A DNA stretch of 64,000 nucleotides from Auanema rhodensis (lineage: Eukaryota > Nematoda > Chromadorea > Rhabditida > Rhabditidae). A program made the translations under genes and the position numbers. The DNA lies in NCBI GenBank assembly GCA_964057225.1, contig OZ059894.1, positions 1-64,000 of the forward strand. The letters run 5' to 3'. This document shows, one piece after another, positions 29,234-38,918 of this stretch. The notes under the pieces were generated by a model, which was given only the letters and a program-made list of their open reading frames with translations, was not told the DNA's origin and made no database searches. Positions within the stretch are counted from its first letter, which is position 1. The number at the start of each line of letters is the position of its first letter.

Positions 29234-29771
29234 TGAGGTCACGGCGCGGAATGAGGTCATTGAAACCATTAGGACGAACAAAACCAAATGTTTCGAAAGC
29301 TTGTCTAAGACCTTTATTCGCCGCGACTATCTTCCTTTTGAGGTAGATCTTGAAAAAAAACTTCGCGAAGAAGCAAAAGCCAAAAATTTGGATAATGGTG
29401 AATCATTTCTCATTGTACGCGATCTTAAACTTATAAAGATTCCACGTAAATCAACTGCCCGTCCAACCACTCCTACTCCACATGTTCTTCTTAATACTTC
29501 TACTGTTTTAAATTGCAATCTAAATGTTCAATGTCCGTCCAATGTTGATTCTGGTGTTATATCTAGCCCCCCTTCTAAATCTAGTAGGAATAGTCGCTCA
29601 ACTGGCAGGTCAAAATTTCTTTCTCTGGAGAAGAAATCTTCTATTAGCCCCAGAAGAAGAAAGAATCCACCACGTTCTGTTAAGCCTACTGTTGAACTTC
29701 CTACTAGATCAAAAAGCGGATCCGATACAACATCTCTATCTCGGTCCTGTAACAACATGTCCTTTCGTTAA
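29234..29771 (+). pseudogene. LINE E1 ORF1, C-terminal part (5'-truncated)
   Basis: Reading from 29235, the frame is open from the insertion junction to TAA at 29769-29771, about 178 codons. There is no ATG near its beginning, so the start has been lost by 5' truncation. It aligns with ORF1 of the second LINE: both contain KCFESLSKTF, RRDYLPFE and LREEAK, and both end in a Ser/Arg/Lys-rich basic tail (SISPRRRKNPPRS) closing with MSFR-stop. In this class of elements ORF1 encodes an RNA-binding chaperone-like protein of the retrotransposition RNP. The charged helix pattern and basic tail fit this, but I see no CCHC zinc knuckle in the surviving part. The last ~250 bp overlap the open +1 frame that leads into ORF2. 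Confidence 0.8.
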
Positions 29772-32607
29772 AACCCCTTCTTCACCATGCTCGCTTTTTC
29801 CTCATGTCCCTGTCGAATTATCAGTCCACTGTTACAATGCACGTTCTATTCTCAATAAGCTTCATTTCCTCACAACCATTCACTCTATTTCATCCCCTGA
29901 TATTATCGCCATATCGGAATCTTGGCTGTTTTCTGATTTTTCTTCTGATCATCTTCCCTTAAATGATCATTACAACATATTCAGAGCAGACAAGCATTCT
30001 TCTCGCGGCGGTGGTACTCTTTTGTTTTTAAAAAAACAAATTAACTCAATCTTACTTTCCTCCTCACCTCTCTACTCCTCTGTTCAATATGTTACAATCC
30101 TTCTCACCTCTATCAACTCGGTTTTCTCCGTTTGTTACCGTTCCCCTTCTGCTTCTCACTCTGATTTCTGTTCCTATCTCTCGGATCTCAGTGGTCATAT
30201 ATCAAATCGCTCTTTTTTTGTTACAGGCGATTTGAACTTTCCTAATATCAATTGGGATCTTCTTCAGTCCTCACTCTCATCTCCTTCTAGTAAATCAATT
30301 ATTCAATTTCTTCAAAGTAGTCATTCTGACCAACTCGTTAATTTTCCTACACGTGGTAACAACATCTTAGACTACATTATCACAAACAATCCTTCAATCA
30401 TATCTAATATATCACGCTCCCCTCCATTGGGTAACTCCGATCACTTCTCGGTTACTTTCTCCATCATCATAAACATTCCTGTATCCCCTACGGATACCTT
30501 TCCTTTCTCTTCCAAAAGCCTCTCCAACAGTTCCTCACTATCTAACTTTTCTCAACTCAATTTCTATCGAGCCGACTTCAATGCTATTAATCGTCATCTT
30601 GTCAGCATCGACTTCTCATTGGTATTATCTGGTCTTTCCCCTCTTGACTCCTACTCCAAATTCATCAACATTCTCCAATCCATAATCTCTGTATTTGTTC
30701 CTCACAAACAACCTAGGCGTAGGAGCAAAGTTGACCGCAATATCGCAGATCTCTACTGTTACATCAAAAAACTTAGTTCATCCATCTGCCACCGTGACGA
30801 GCTCCTCCGCAAAAAACTAACTATAAAACTGGACAGACTTATTAAACAAAAGTCTATTTTGGAAGAAGAACAGATTGCTTCAACCAATAACTCCAAACGT
30901 TTTTATCGCTTCTGTAGAACTCGTCTCGGTGGATGCTCTTCAGATATCCCCACGATCAGATGTGGCGAAGAAGTATACTCCACAGACACAGACAAAGCTT
31001 CCATCTTTGCAGGCTCCTTCTCTGTTAAACCAAGTACTTCATCTGATTTAATCAACACCTCTTCTTGCCCTTCTTCTATCATTGATTTTATAGACATTTC
31101 TCCCGAAAAAGTCTATAAAGTTCTTTCTCATCTTCCTCTTAGAGTCTCTACTTCTTCTGACGGCATTCCCTACTACTTTCTCAATCAGTGCGCCTCTACT
31201 CTTTGCTACCCACTTGCCTTTATCTTTCACAATCTACTTGTTTCTTCTTCATGCCCTCCGGACTGGAAGAGAGCTTGGATCCGTCCTGTTTTCAAATCCG
31301 GAAATCGCTCTAATCCTTCAAATTATCGCCCTATCTCATTAACACCAAGTCTTTCTAAAGTTTTTGAACGACTCATCTCACCTCCACTTCTCCACTTTGG
31401 CATTTCAACTGGATCTATATCTGCCCACCAACACGCTTTTCGTCCTAAACGTAATACCATATCAGCAATCATTAACAATCATATTGCTTGGAGATCATGT
31501 TTAGATAAAAACATACCAGTCTATACTGCTTTCATAGACTTCTCTAAAGCTTTTGATCTAATTGATCACTCGGTTCTTTTTCACAAATTTAAAACTATTG
31601 GTATCTGCGGTTCTCTTCAAACCTTCCTTAAAAACTTCATCACTGGTAGATCTTACTCAGTTCTTGTCAATGGTTCTTTCTCCACTTCTGTTAACTTATC
31701 TTGTGGTGTTCCACAAGGCACTGTTTTGGGCCCTCTCCTATTCCTTTTCTACATTAATGACATTACGTCTTCTCTCCCTGAAGATGTTCATCCTACACTT
31801 TTTGCCGATGATCTCAAGTTATACAGTACTAATCCGGTAAGTCTACAGATTGCCTTAAACACAATCAACGCTTGGTGTAAAAATAATGGAATGATGGTCA
31901 ACACCACCAAATCCAAAATTATGATAGTTTGCAATAATAGCTCAACCCTCAATACCATTGAGCCATTTACCTTTGGTGAGTTTCCTTTGAACTTTGTGCT
32001 CCATTATAAAGATCTTGGTGTTCTAACTGATTACAATCTTACATTTGATAGTCACATAAACGCCATCAGTTGCGCCGCTGCCCTTAAATGTCGCATCCTT
32101 CTACGCTGCTTTCACTCTAGGTCACCTCCATTTATGTTTAACCTTTTTTGCAGCTACGTCCGACCAATCCTTGAATATGCATCCGTGATATGGTCTCCTC
32201 AAGTATCCAAAAAAATATCTCGTATTGAGATGGTTCAGAAAAAATTCCTACGAGCAGTCTTCTCAAGAGCAGGAATTTTTTCAGACTACAAAAGTCAGCT
32301 CACTTTTTTGAATGCTCAAGAACTATCAACCAGAAGACAGGTAACTGATCTAGGTTTTTATTTTTCTCAAATTAAAGACGTATCAACTGACAGTATTTTA
32401 AGAATTTTTCAAGCTAAACATTTCACACACTCTCTTCGCAGACACCAATGGAATATCGACTATCCTGATCTTCGGAAAGTTGCAACAAGGAATGGTATCG
32501 AGTACAGAGGCATCAAAACTTGGAACGATTTACCTGAAAACCTTGTCAACCTTACTAATGTTCATAATTTCAAGAAACATTTACTCTCTGCTCCAATAGA
32601 TTTGTAA
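29524..32607 (+). CDS. LINE E1 ORF2: APE endonuclease + reverse transcriptase
   Basis: Uninterrupted frame of 1027 codons. With the ATG at 29524 as residue 1, the conserved protein begins only near residue 98 (LSVHCYNARSILNK). The first ~80 residues overlap ORF1 in another frame and are probably not authentic. The endonuclease spans about 98-312: YNAR at the N-terminus, Glu132 in ISESWL, RGGG at 161, TGDLNFP with Asp236/Asn238, ILDYIIT with Asp283, and NSDH with Asp306/His307. The reverse transcriptase spans about 560-850: NYRPISLT at 600, motif A AFIDFSKAFD with Asp672, motif B GVPQGTVLGP at 728, motif C FADD with Asp762/Asp763, and YKDLGV at 828. The C-terminus has YRGIKTWNDLP, as in CR1/Jockey-type proteins. 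All expected catalytic residues are present, so the protein may be active. It would act in the nucleus, nicking target DNA and copying its own RNA. No in-frame Met occurs between residues 7 and 790, so the true start is unclear. Confidence 0.9.
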   Translation: MFNVRPMLILVLYLAPLLNLVGIVAQLAGQNFFLWRRNLLLAPEEERIHHVLLSLLLNFLLDQKADPIQHLYLGPVTTCPFVKTPSSPCSLFPHVPVELSVHCYNARSILNKLHFLTTIHSISSPDIIAISESWLFSDFSSDHLPLNDHYNIFRADKHSSRGGGTLLFLKKQINSILLSSSPLYSSVQYVTILLTSINSVFSVCYRSPSASHSDFCSYLSDLSGHISNRSFFVTGDLNFPNINWDLLQSSLSSPSSKSIIQFLQSSHSDQLVNFPTRGNNILDYIITNNPSIISNISRSPPLGNSDHFSVTFSIIINIPVSPTDTFPFSSKSLSNSSSLSNFSQLNFYRADFNAINRHLVSIDFSLVLSGLSPLDSYSKFINILQSIISVFVPHKQPRRRSKVDRNIADLYCYIKKLSSSICHRDELLRKKLTIKLDRLIKQKSILEEEQIASTNNSKRFYRFCRTRLGGCSSDIPTIRCGEEVYSTDTDKASIFAGSFSVKPSTSSDLINTSSCPSSIIDFIDISPEKVYKVLSHLPLRVSTSSDGIPYYFLNQCASTLCYPLAFIFHNLLVSSSCPPDWKRAWIRPVFKSGNRSNPSNYRPISLTPSLSKVFERLISPPLLHFGISTGSISAHQHAFRPKRNTISAIINNHIAWRSCLDKNIPVYTAFIDFSKAFDLIDHSVLFHKFKTIGICGSLQTFLKNFITGRSYSVLVNGSFSTSVNLSCGVPQGTVLGPLLFLFYINDITSSLPEDVHPTLFADDLKLYSTNPVSLQIALNTINAWCKNNGMMVNTTKSKIMIVCNNSSTLNTIEPFTFGEFPLNFVLHYKDLGVLTDYNLTFDSHINAISCAAALKCRILLRCFHSRSPPFMFNLFCSYVRPILEYASVIWSPQVSKKISRIEMVQKKFLRAVFSRAGIFSDYKSQLTFLNAQELSTRRQVTDLGFYFSQIKDVSTDSILRIFQAKHFTHSLRRHQWNIDYPDLRKVATRNGIEYRGIKTWNDLPENLVNLTNVHNFKKHLLSAPIDL
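29757..29771 (+). promoter_or_regulatory. Candidate ORF1-to-ORF2 recoding/reinitiation site in E1
   Basis: The 15 bases ATGTCCTTTCGTTAA end ORF1 and are identical in the second LINE (39744-39758), although the bases on both sides differ. ORF2 lies in the +1 frame and has no AUG between here and its endonuclease domain. Coupled reinitiation or a +1 frameshift at CGT-TAA would join the two. This is inference from conservation and frame only. Confidence 0.4.
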
Positions 32608-33107
32608 ACCAAATACTGTAGATAATGTTCTCACCCCTCAAAAATCTTTTTTGTTTTCTATTTTATCAGGCTTTTTTTTATTTGTAGTTCGTTCTTTTTC
32701 ACACTTGTTTATGACCACATGGCAACAGTCCACCATTTATTTTTCTTTGTCCCTTCTGAACTCTTGTTACTTCGTCACTATTCCTATAGACATTAGTCAT
32801 ACGGATCGGGCGCTAGTTACCTCCAAATTGCTAGAACGGGCTTGCCTCAGATCACGAGTACCACCGTACCTAACAACCACACTAGTGAGGTCAGCCATCG
32901 TGCTGAACAAACCCCATGCATACAACAAGAATTTTACTTGGCGGACTGTTCACTATTGATCTTAAATAAGCGAGCTCTTATCGAACTGGCAATATTAAAA
33001 ATCCTTTTTCATGTTCTTATTGAATGGTTTTTAATTTTTTTCACTCAATTACTTAACAGCTATTTGTCTTAACCTGTGATATTGAACAATAAACATTAAA
33101 CATTAAA
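32608..33107 (+). other. LINE E1 3' UTR with conserved structured block (32754-32915)
   Basis: Non-coding 500 bp between the ORF2 stop and the 3' junction. A block shared with the second LINE contains a 25-base identical run (32782-32806), then AGTTACCTC, AGAACGGGCTTG, CCACCGTACCT, GAGGTCAG and CTGAACAAA in the same order. ACCTC (32819-32823) can pair with GAGGT (32887-32891), and TCAGC/GCTGA forms a hairpin at 32891-32906. In non-LTR elements the 3' UTR RNA is often recognised by the reverse transcriptase, which would explain conservation here. Short open frames in this stretch are not conserved between the copies and are ignored. Confidence 0.7.
33088..33093 (+). promoter_or_regulatory. AATAAA polyadenylation signal of E1
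   Basis: AATAAA lies 14 bp before the 3' junction within TAACCTGTGATATTGAACAA(TAAAC), which is shared with the second LINE. It is followed by a short ATTAAAC repeat instead of a poly(A) tail. It may be a processing signal or simply part of the 3' end recognised for reverse transcription. Confidence 0.5.
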
Positions 33108-33144
33108 CGTGTACATTTAATTAGCATAAATTAAAGTTCACGTA
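33108..33144. repeat. Right target-site duplication of LINE E1 (37 bp)
   Basis: Identical to 29197-29233. The boundary with the element is ambiguous by one base, since an A precedes CGTGTAC both in the element end and in the satellite. Confidence 0.8.
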
Positions 33145-34891
33145 AATTTCAAAGTCATGGTTACCATGCACCAATATCAATAAAAATTTGTTTTTAGACT
33201 AATATGGACATGGGGAATCTAATTTTGAAAACCGCATCTCTTTATCTTTCACGTGAAGCGAGTTACATACCAAGTGCACATCACGTGTACATTTAATTAG
33301 CATAAATTAAAGTTCACGTAAATTTCAAAGTCATGGTTACCATGCACCAATATCAATAAAAAGTTGTTTTTAGACTAATATGGACATGGGGAATCTAATT
33401 TTGAAAACCGCATCTCTTTATCTTTCACGTGAAGCGAGTTACATACCAAGTGCACATCACGTGTACATTTAATTAGCATAAATTAAAGTTCACGTAAATT
33501 TCAAAGTCATGGTTACCATGCACCAATATCAATAAAAATTTGTTTTTAGAATAATATGGACATGGGGAATCTAATTTTGAAAACCGCATCTCTTTATCTT
33601 TCACGTGAAGCGAGTTACATACCAAGTGCACATCACGTGTACATTTAATTAGCATAAATTAAAGTTCACGTAAATTTCAAAGTCATGGTTACCATAAACC
33701 AATATCAATAAAAATTTGTTTTTAGACTAATATGGACATGGGGAATCTAATTTTGAAAACCGCATCTCTTTATCTTTCACGTGAAGCGAGTTACATACCA
33801 AGTGCACATCACGTGTACATTTAATTAGCATAAATTAAAGTTCACGTAAATTTCAAAGTCATGGTTACCATGCACCAATATCAATAAAAATTTGTTTTTA
33901 GACTAATATGGACATGGGGAATCTAATTTTGAAAACCGCATCTCTTTATCTTTCACGTGAAGCGAGTTACATACCAAGTGCACATCACGTGTACATTTAA
34001 TTAGCATAAATTAAAGTTCACGTAAATTTCAAAGTCATGGTTACCATGAACCAATATCAATCAAAATTTGTTTTTAGACTAATATGGACATGGGGAATCT
34101 AATTTTGAAAACCGCATCTCTTTTTCTTTCACGTGAAGCGAGTTACATACCAAGTGCACATCACGTGTACATTTAATTAGCATGAATTAAAGTTCACGTA
34201 AATTTCAAAGTCATGGTTACCATGCACCAATATCAATAAAAATTTGTTTTTAGACTAATATGGACATGGGGAATCTAATTTTGAAAACCGCATCTCTTTA
34301 TCTTTCACGTGAAGCGAGTTACATACCAAGTGCACATCACGTGTACATTTAATTAGCATAAATTAAAGTTCACGTAAATTTCAAAGTCATGGTTACCATG
34401 CACCAATATCAATAAAAATTTGTTTTTAGACTAATATGGACATGGGGAATCTAATTTTGAAAACCGCATCTCTTTATCTTTCACGTGAAGCGAGTTACAT
34501 ACCAAGTGCACATCACGTGTACATTTAATTAGCATAAATTAAAGTTCACGTAAATTTCAAAGTCATGGTTACCATGAAGCAATATCAATAAAAATTTGTT
34601 TTTAGACTAATATGGACATGGGGAATCTAATTTTGAAAACCGCATCTCTTTATCTTTCACGTGAAGCGAGTTACATACCAAGTGCACATCACGTGTACAT
34701 TTAATTAGCATAAATTAAAGTTCACGTAAATTTCAAAGTCATGGTTACCATGAAGCAATATCAATAAAAATTTGTTTTTAGACTAATATGGACATGGGGA
34801 ATCTAATTTTGAAAACCGCATCTCTTTATCTTTCACGTGAAGCGAGTTACATACCAAGTGCACATCACGTGTACATTTAATTAGCATAAAT

Positions 34892-37355
34892 TAAAGTTCA
34901 CGTAAATTTCAAAGTCATGGTTACCATGAACCAATATCAATCAAAATTTGTTTTTAGACTAATATGGACATGGGGAATCTAATTTTGAAAACCGCATCTC
35001 TTTTTCTTTCACGTGAAGCGAGTTACATACCAAGTGCACATCACGTGTACATTTAATTAGCATGAATTAAAGTTCACGTAAATTTCAAAGTCATGGTTAC
35101 CATGCACCAATATCAATAAAAATTTGTTTTTAGACTAATATGGACATGGGGAATCTAATTTTGAAAACCGCATCTCTTTATCTTTCACGTGAAGCGAGTT
35201 ACATACCAAGTGCACATCACGTGTACATTTAATTAGCATAAATTAAAGTTCACGTAAATTTCAAAGTCATGGTTACCATGCACCAATATTAATAAAAATT
35301 TGTTTTTAGACTAATATGGACATGGGGAATCTAATTTTGAAAACCGCATCTCTTTATCTTTCACGTGAAGCGAGTTACATACCAAGTGCACATCACGTGT
35401 ACATTTAATTAGCATAAATTAAAGTTCACGTAAATTTCAAAGTCATGGTTACCATGCACCAATATCAATAAAAATTTGTTTTTAGACTAATATGGACATG
35501 GGGAATCTAATTTTGAAAACCGCATCTCTTTATCTTTCACGTGAAGCGAGTTACATACCAAGTGCACATCACGTGTACATTTAATTAGCATAAATTAAAG
35601 TTCACGTAAATTTCAAAGTCATGGTTACCATGAACCAATATCAATCAAAATTTGTTTTTAGACTAATATGGACATGGGGAATCTAATTTTGAAAACCGCA
35701 TCTCTTTTTCTTTCACGTGAAGCGAGTTACATACCAAGTGCACATCACGTGTACATTTAATTAGCATGAATTAAAGTTCACGTAAATTTCAAAGTCATGG
35801 TTACCATGCACCAATATCAATAAAAATTTGTTTTTAGACTAATATGGACATGGGGAATCTAATTTTGAAAACCGCATCTCTTTATCTTTCACGTGAAGCG
35901 AGTTACATACCAAGTGCACATCACGTGTACATTTAATTAGCATAAATTAAAGTTCACGTAAATTTCAAAGTCATGGTTACCATGCACCAATATCAATAAA
36001 AATTTGTTTTTAGACTAATATGGACATGGGGAATCTAATTTTGAAAACCGCATCTCTTTATCTTTCACGTGAAGCGAGTTACATACCAAGTGCACATCAC
36101 GTGTACATTTAATTAGCATAAATTAAAGTTCACGTAAATTTCAAAGTCATGGTTACCATGAACCAATATCAATCAAAATTTGTTTTTAGACTAATATGGA
36201 CATGGGGAATCTAATTTTGAAAACCGCATCTCTTTTTCTTTCACGTGAAGCGAGTTACATACCAAGTGCACATCACGTGTACATTTAATTAGCATGAATT
36301 AAAGTTCACGTAAATTTCAAAGTCATGGTTACCATGCACCAATATCAATAAAAATTTGTTTTTAGACTAATATGGACATGGGGAATCTAATTTTGAAAAC
36401 CGCATCTCTTTATCTTTCACGTGAAGCGAGTTACATACCAAGTGCACATCACGTGTACATTTAATTAGCATAAATTAAAGTTCACGTAAATTTCAAAGTC
36501 ATGGTTACCATGCACCAATATTAATAAAAATTTGTTTTTAGACTAATATGGACATGGGGAATCTAATTTTGAAAACCGCATCTCTTTATCTTTCACGTGA
36601 AGCGAGTTACATACCAAGTGCACATCACGTGTACATTTAATTAGCATAAATTAAAGTTCACGTAAATTTCAAAGTCATGGTTACCATGCACCAATATCAA
36701 TAAAAATTTGTTTTTAGACTAATATGGACATGGGGAATCTAATTTTGAAAACCGCATCTCTTTATCTTTCACGTGAAGCGAGTTACATACCAAGTGCACA
36801 TCACGTGTACATTTAATTAGCATAAATTAAAGTTCACGTAAATTTCAAAGTCATGGTTACCATGAACCAATATCAATCAAAATTTGTTTTTAGACTAATA
36901 TGGACATGGGGAATCTAATTTTGAAAACCGCATCTCTTTTTCTTTCACGTGAAGCGAGTTACATACCAAGTGCACATCACGTGTACATTTAATTAGCATG
37001 AATTAAAGTTCACGTAAATTTCAAAGTCATGGTTACCATGCACCAATATCAATAAAAATTTGTTTTTAGACTAATATGGACATGGGGAATCTAATTTTGA
37101 AAACCGCATCTCTTTATCTTTCACGTGAAGCGAGTTACATACCAAGTGCACATCACGTGTACATTTAATTAGCATAAATTAAAGTTCACGTAAATTTCAA
37201 AGTCATGGTTACCATGCACCAATATCAATAAAAATTTGTTTTTAGACTAATATGGACATGGGGAATCTAATTTTGAAAACCGCATCTCTTTATCTTTCAC
37301 GTGAAGCGAGTTACATACCAAGTGCACATCACGTGTACATTTAATTAGCATAAAT
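34892..37355. repeat. 7-monomer tandem duplication (1232 bp x2)
   Basis: Copies at 34892-36123 and 36124-37355. Both run CAATCAAA+CTTTTTC, GAATTA-GCACC, GCACC+AATATTAAT, GCACC, CAATCAAA+CTTTTTC, GAATTA-GCACC, GCACC. I saw no difference between the copies, so the duplication is recent or homogenised. Confidence 0.85.
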
Positions 37356-38914
37356 TAAAGTTCACGTAAATTTCAAAGTCATGGTTACCATGAAGCAATA
37401 TCAATAAAAATTTGTTTTTAGACTAATATGGACATGGGGAATCTAATTTTGAAAACCGCATCTCTTTATCTTTCACGTGAAGCGAGTTACATACCAAGTG
37501 CACATCACGTGTACATTTAATTAGCATAAATTAAAGTTCACGTAAATTTCAAAGTCATGGTTACCATGAAGCAATATCAATAAAAATTTGTTTTTAGACT
37601 AATATGGACATGGGGAATCTAATTTTGAAAACCGCATCTCTTTATCTTTCACGTGAAGCGAGTTACATACCAAGTGCACATCACGTGTACATTTAATTAG
37701 CATAAATTAAAGTTCACGTAAATTTCAAAGTCATGGTTACCATGAACCAATATCAATCAAAATTTGTTTTTAGACTAATATGGACATGGGGAATCTAATT
37801 TTGAAAACCGCATCTCTTTTTCTTTCACGTGAAGCGAGTTACATACCAAGTGCACATCACGTGTACATTTAATTAGCATGAATTAAAGTTCACGTAAATT
37901 TCAAAGTCATGGTTACCATGCACCAATATCAATAAAAATTTGTTCTTAGACTAATATGGACATGGGGAATCTAATTTTGAAAACCGCATCTCTTTATCTT
38001 TCACGTGAAGCGAGTTACATACCAAGTGCACATCACGTGTACATTTAATTAGCATAAATTAAAGTTCACGTAAATTTCAAAGTCATGGTTACCATGCACC
38101 AATATCAATAAAAATTTGTTTTTAGACTAATATGGACATGGGGAATCTAATTTTGAAAACCGCATCTCTTTATCTTTCACGTGAAGCGAGTTACATACCA
38201 AGTGCACATCACGTGTACATTTAATTAGCATAAATTAAAGTTCACGTAAATTTCAAAGTCATGGTTACCATGCACCAATATCAATAAAAAGTTGTTTTTA
38301 GACTAATATGGACATGGGGAATCTAATTTTGAAAACCGCATCTCTTTATCTTTCACGTGAAGCGAGTTACATACCAAGTGCACATCACGTGTACATTTAA
38401 TTAGCATAAATTAAAGTTCACGTAAATTTCAAAGTCATGGTTACCATGCACCAATATCAATAAAAATTTGTTTTTAGAATAATATGGACATGGGGAATCT
38501 AATTTTGAAAACCGCATCTCTTTATCTTTCACGTGAAGCGAGTTACATACCAAGTGCACATCACGTGTACATTTAATTAGCATAAATTAAAGTTCACGTA
38601 AATTTCAAAGTCATGGTTACCATAAACCAATATCAATAAAAATTTGTTTTTAGACTAATATGGACATGGGGAATCTAATTTTGAAAACCGCATCTCTTTA
38701 TCTTTCACGTGAAGCGAGTTACATACCAAGTGCACATCACGTGTACATTTAATTAGCATAAATTAAAGTTCACGTAAATTTCAAAGTCATGGTTACCATG
38801 AAGCAATATCAATAAAAATTTGTTTTTAGACTAATATGGACATGGGGAATCTAATTTTGAAAACCGCATCTCTTTATCTTTCACGTGAAGCGAGTTACAT
38901 ACCAAGTGCATATC

Positions 38915-38918
38915 ACGT
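38915..38918. repeat. Left target-site duplication of E2 (CGT, or ACGT with microhomology)
   Basis: The satellite reads GCATATCACGT up to 38918 and then departs into the element. It resumes with ACGTGTAC at 43073. The left 155 bp and right 24 bp of the split monomer sum to 179, which is 3 more than a monomer. The intact paralogous monomer is at 45759-45934, with the same right-hand neighbours (GAATTA-GCACC, GCACC, AAAAGTTG). Confidence 0.65.

Larger units (their letters stand above)
29234..33107 (+). mobile_element. LINE (non-LTR retrotransposon) copy E1, 5'-truncated, CR1/Jockey-like
   Basis: Non-satellite insert of 3874 bp. It holds the 3' part of ORF1, a complete ORF2 with APE endonuclease and reverse transcriptase domains, and a 500-bp 3' UTR. 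There are no LTRs and no RNase H, integrase or protease domain. The 5' end opens in the middle of ORF1 (reading frame open from the first base), so the copy is 5'-truncated, as is common after target-primed reverse transcription. The 3' end is a short (ATTAAAC)-type repeat after AATAAA rather than poly(A). Flanked by a 37-bp target-site duplication. It is related to, but well diverged from, the second LINE at 38919-43073. The intact ORF2 and identical duplications suggest a fairly recent insertion. Confidence 0.95.
33108..38918. repeat. 176-bp satellite array, segment 2 (between the LINEs)
   Basis: Resumes at monomer position 153, continues with 32 complete monomers from 33132, then 155 bp of a 33rd monomer cut by E2. 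Diagnostic variants here are CAATCAAA plus CTTTTTC followed by a monomer starting after CATGAATTA, AAAAGTTG, TAGAATAAT, AATATTAAT and CCATAAACC. The AAAAGTTG, TAGAATAAT, CCATAAACC trio occurs at 33308-33835 and again at 38236-38763, exactly 28 monomers (4928 bp) apart. A 7-monomer CAATCAAA, GCACC and GAAGC block at 34012-35243 also recurs 16 monomers later at 36828-38059. Confidence 0.97.

Noticed and set aside
29524-29768. N-terminal ~80 residues of E1 ORF2 from the ATG at 29524
   Set aside because: This stretch overlaps conserved ORF1 in another frame, and the same frame is closed in E2 by a TGA at 39709. It is most likely an accidental open frame upstream of the true protein.
29327-31230. 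Minus-strand and alternative-frame ORFs inside both LINEs
   Set aside because: They are shadows of ORF1 and ORF2, with low-complexity content and no conservation between E1 and E2.
32782-32906. tRNA or 5S-derived sequence in the conserved 3' UTR block
   Set aside because: The GGGCTTG and ACCTC/GAGGT elements suggested a tRNA-like fold, but I could not place a proper acceptor stem, anticodon arm or B-box (GGTTCGA).
32651-33072. Two short plus-strand reading frames after E1 ORF2
   Set aside because: They lie in the 3' UTR, are not conserved in E2, and the conserved signal there is RNA structure-like and not codon-like.
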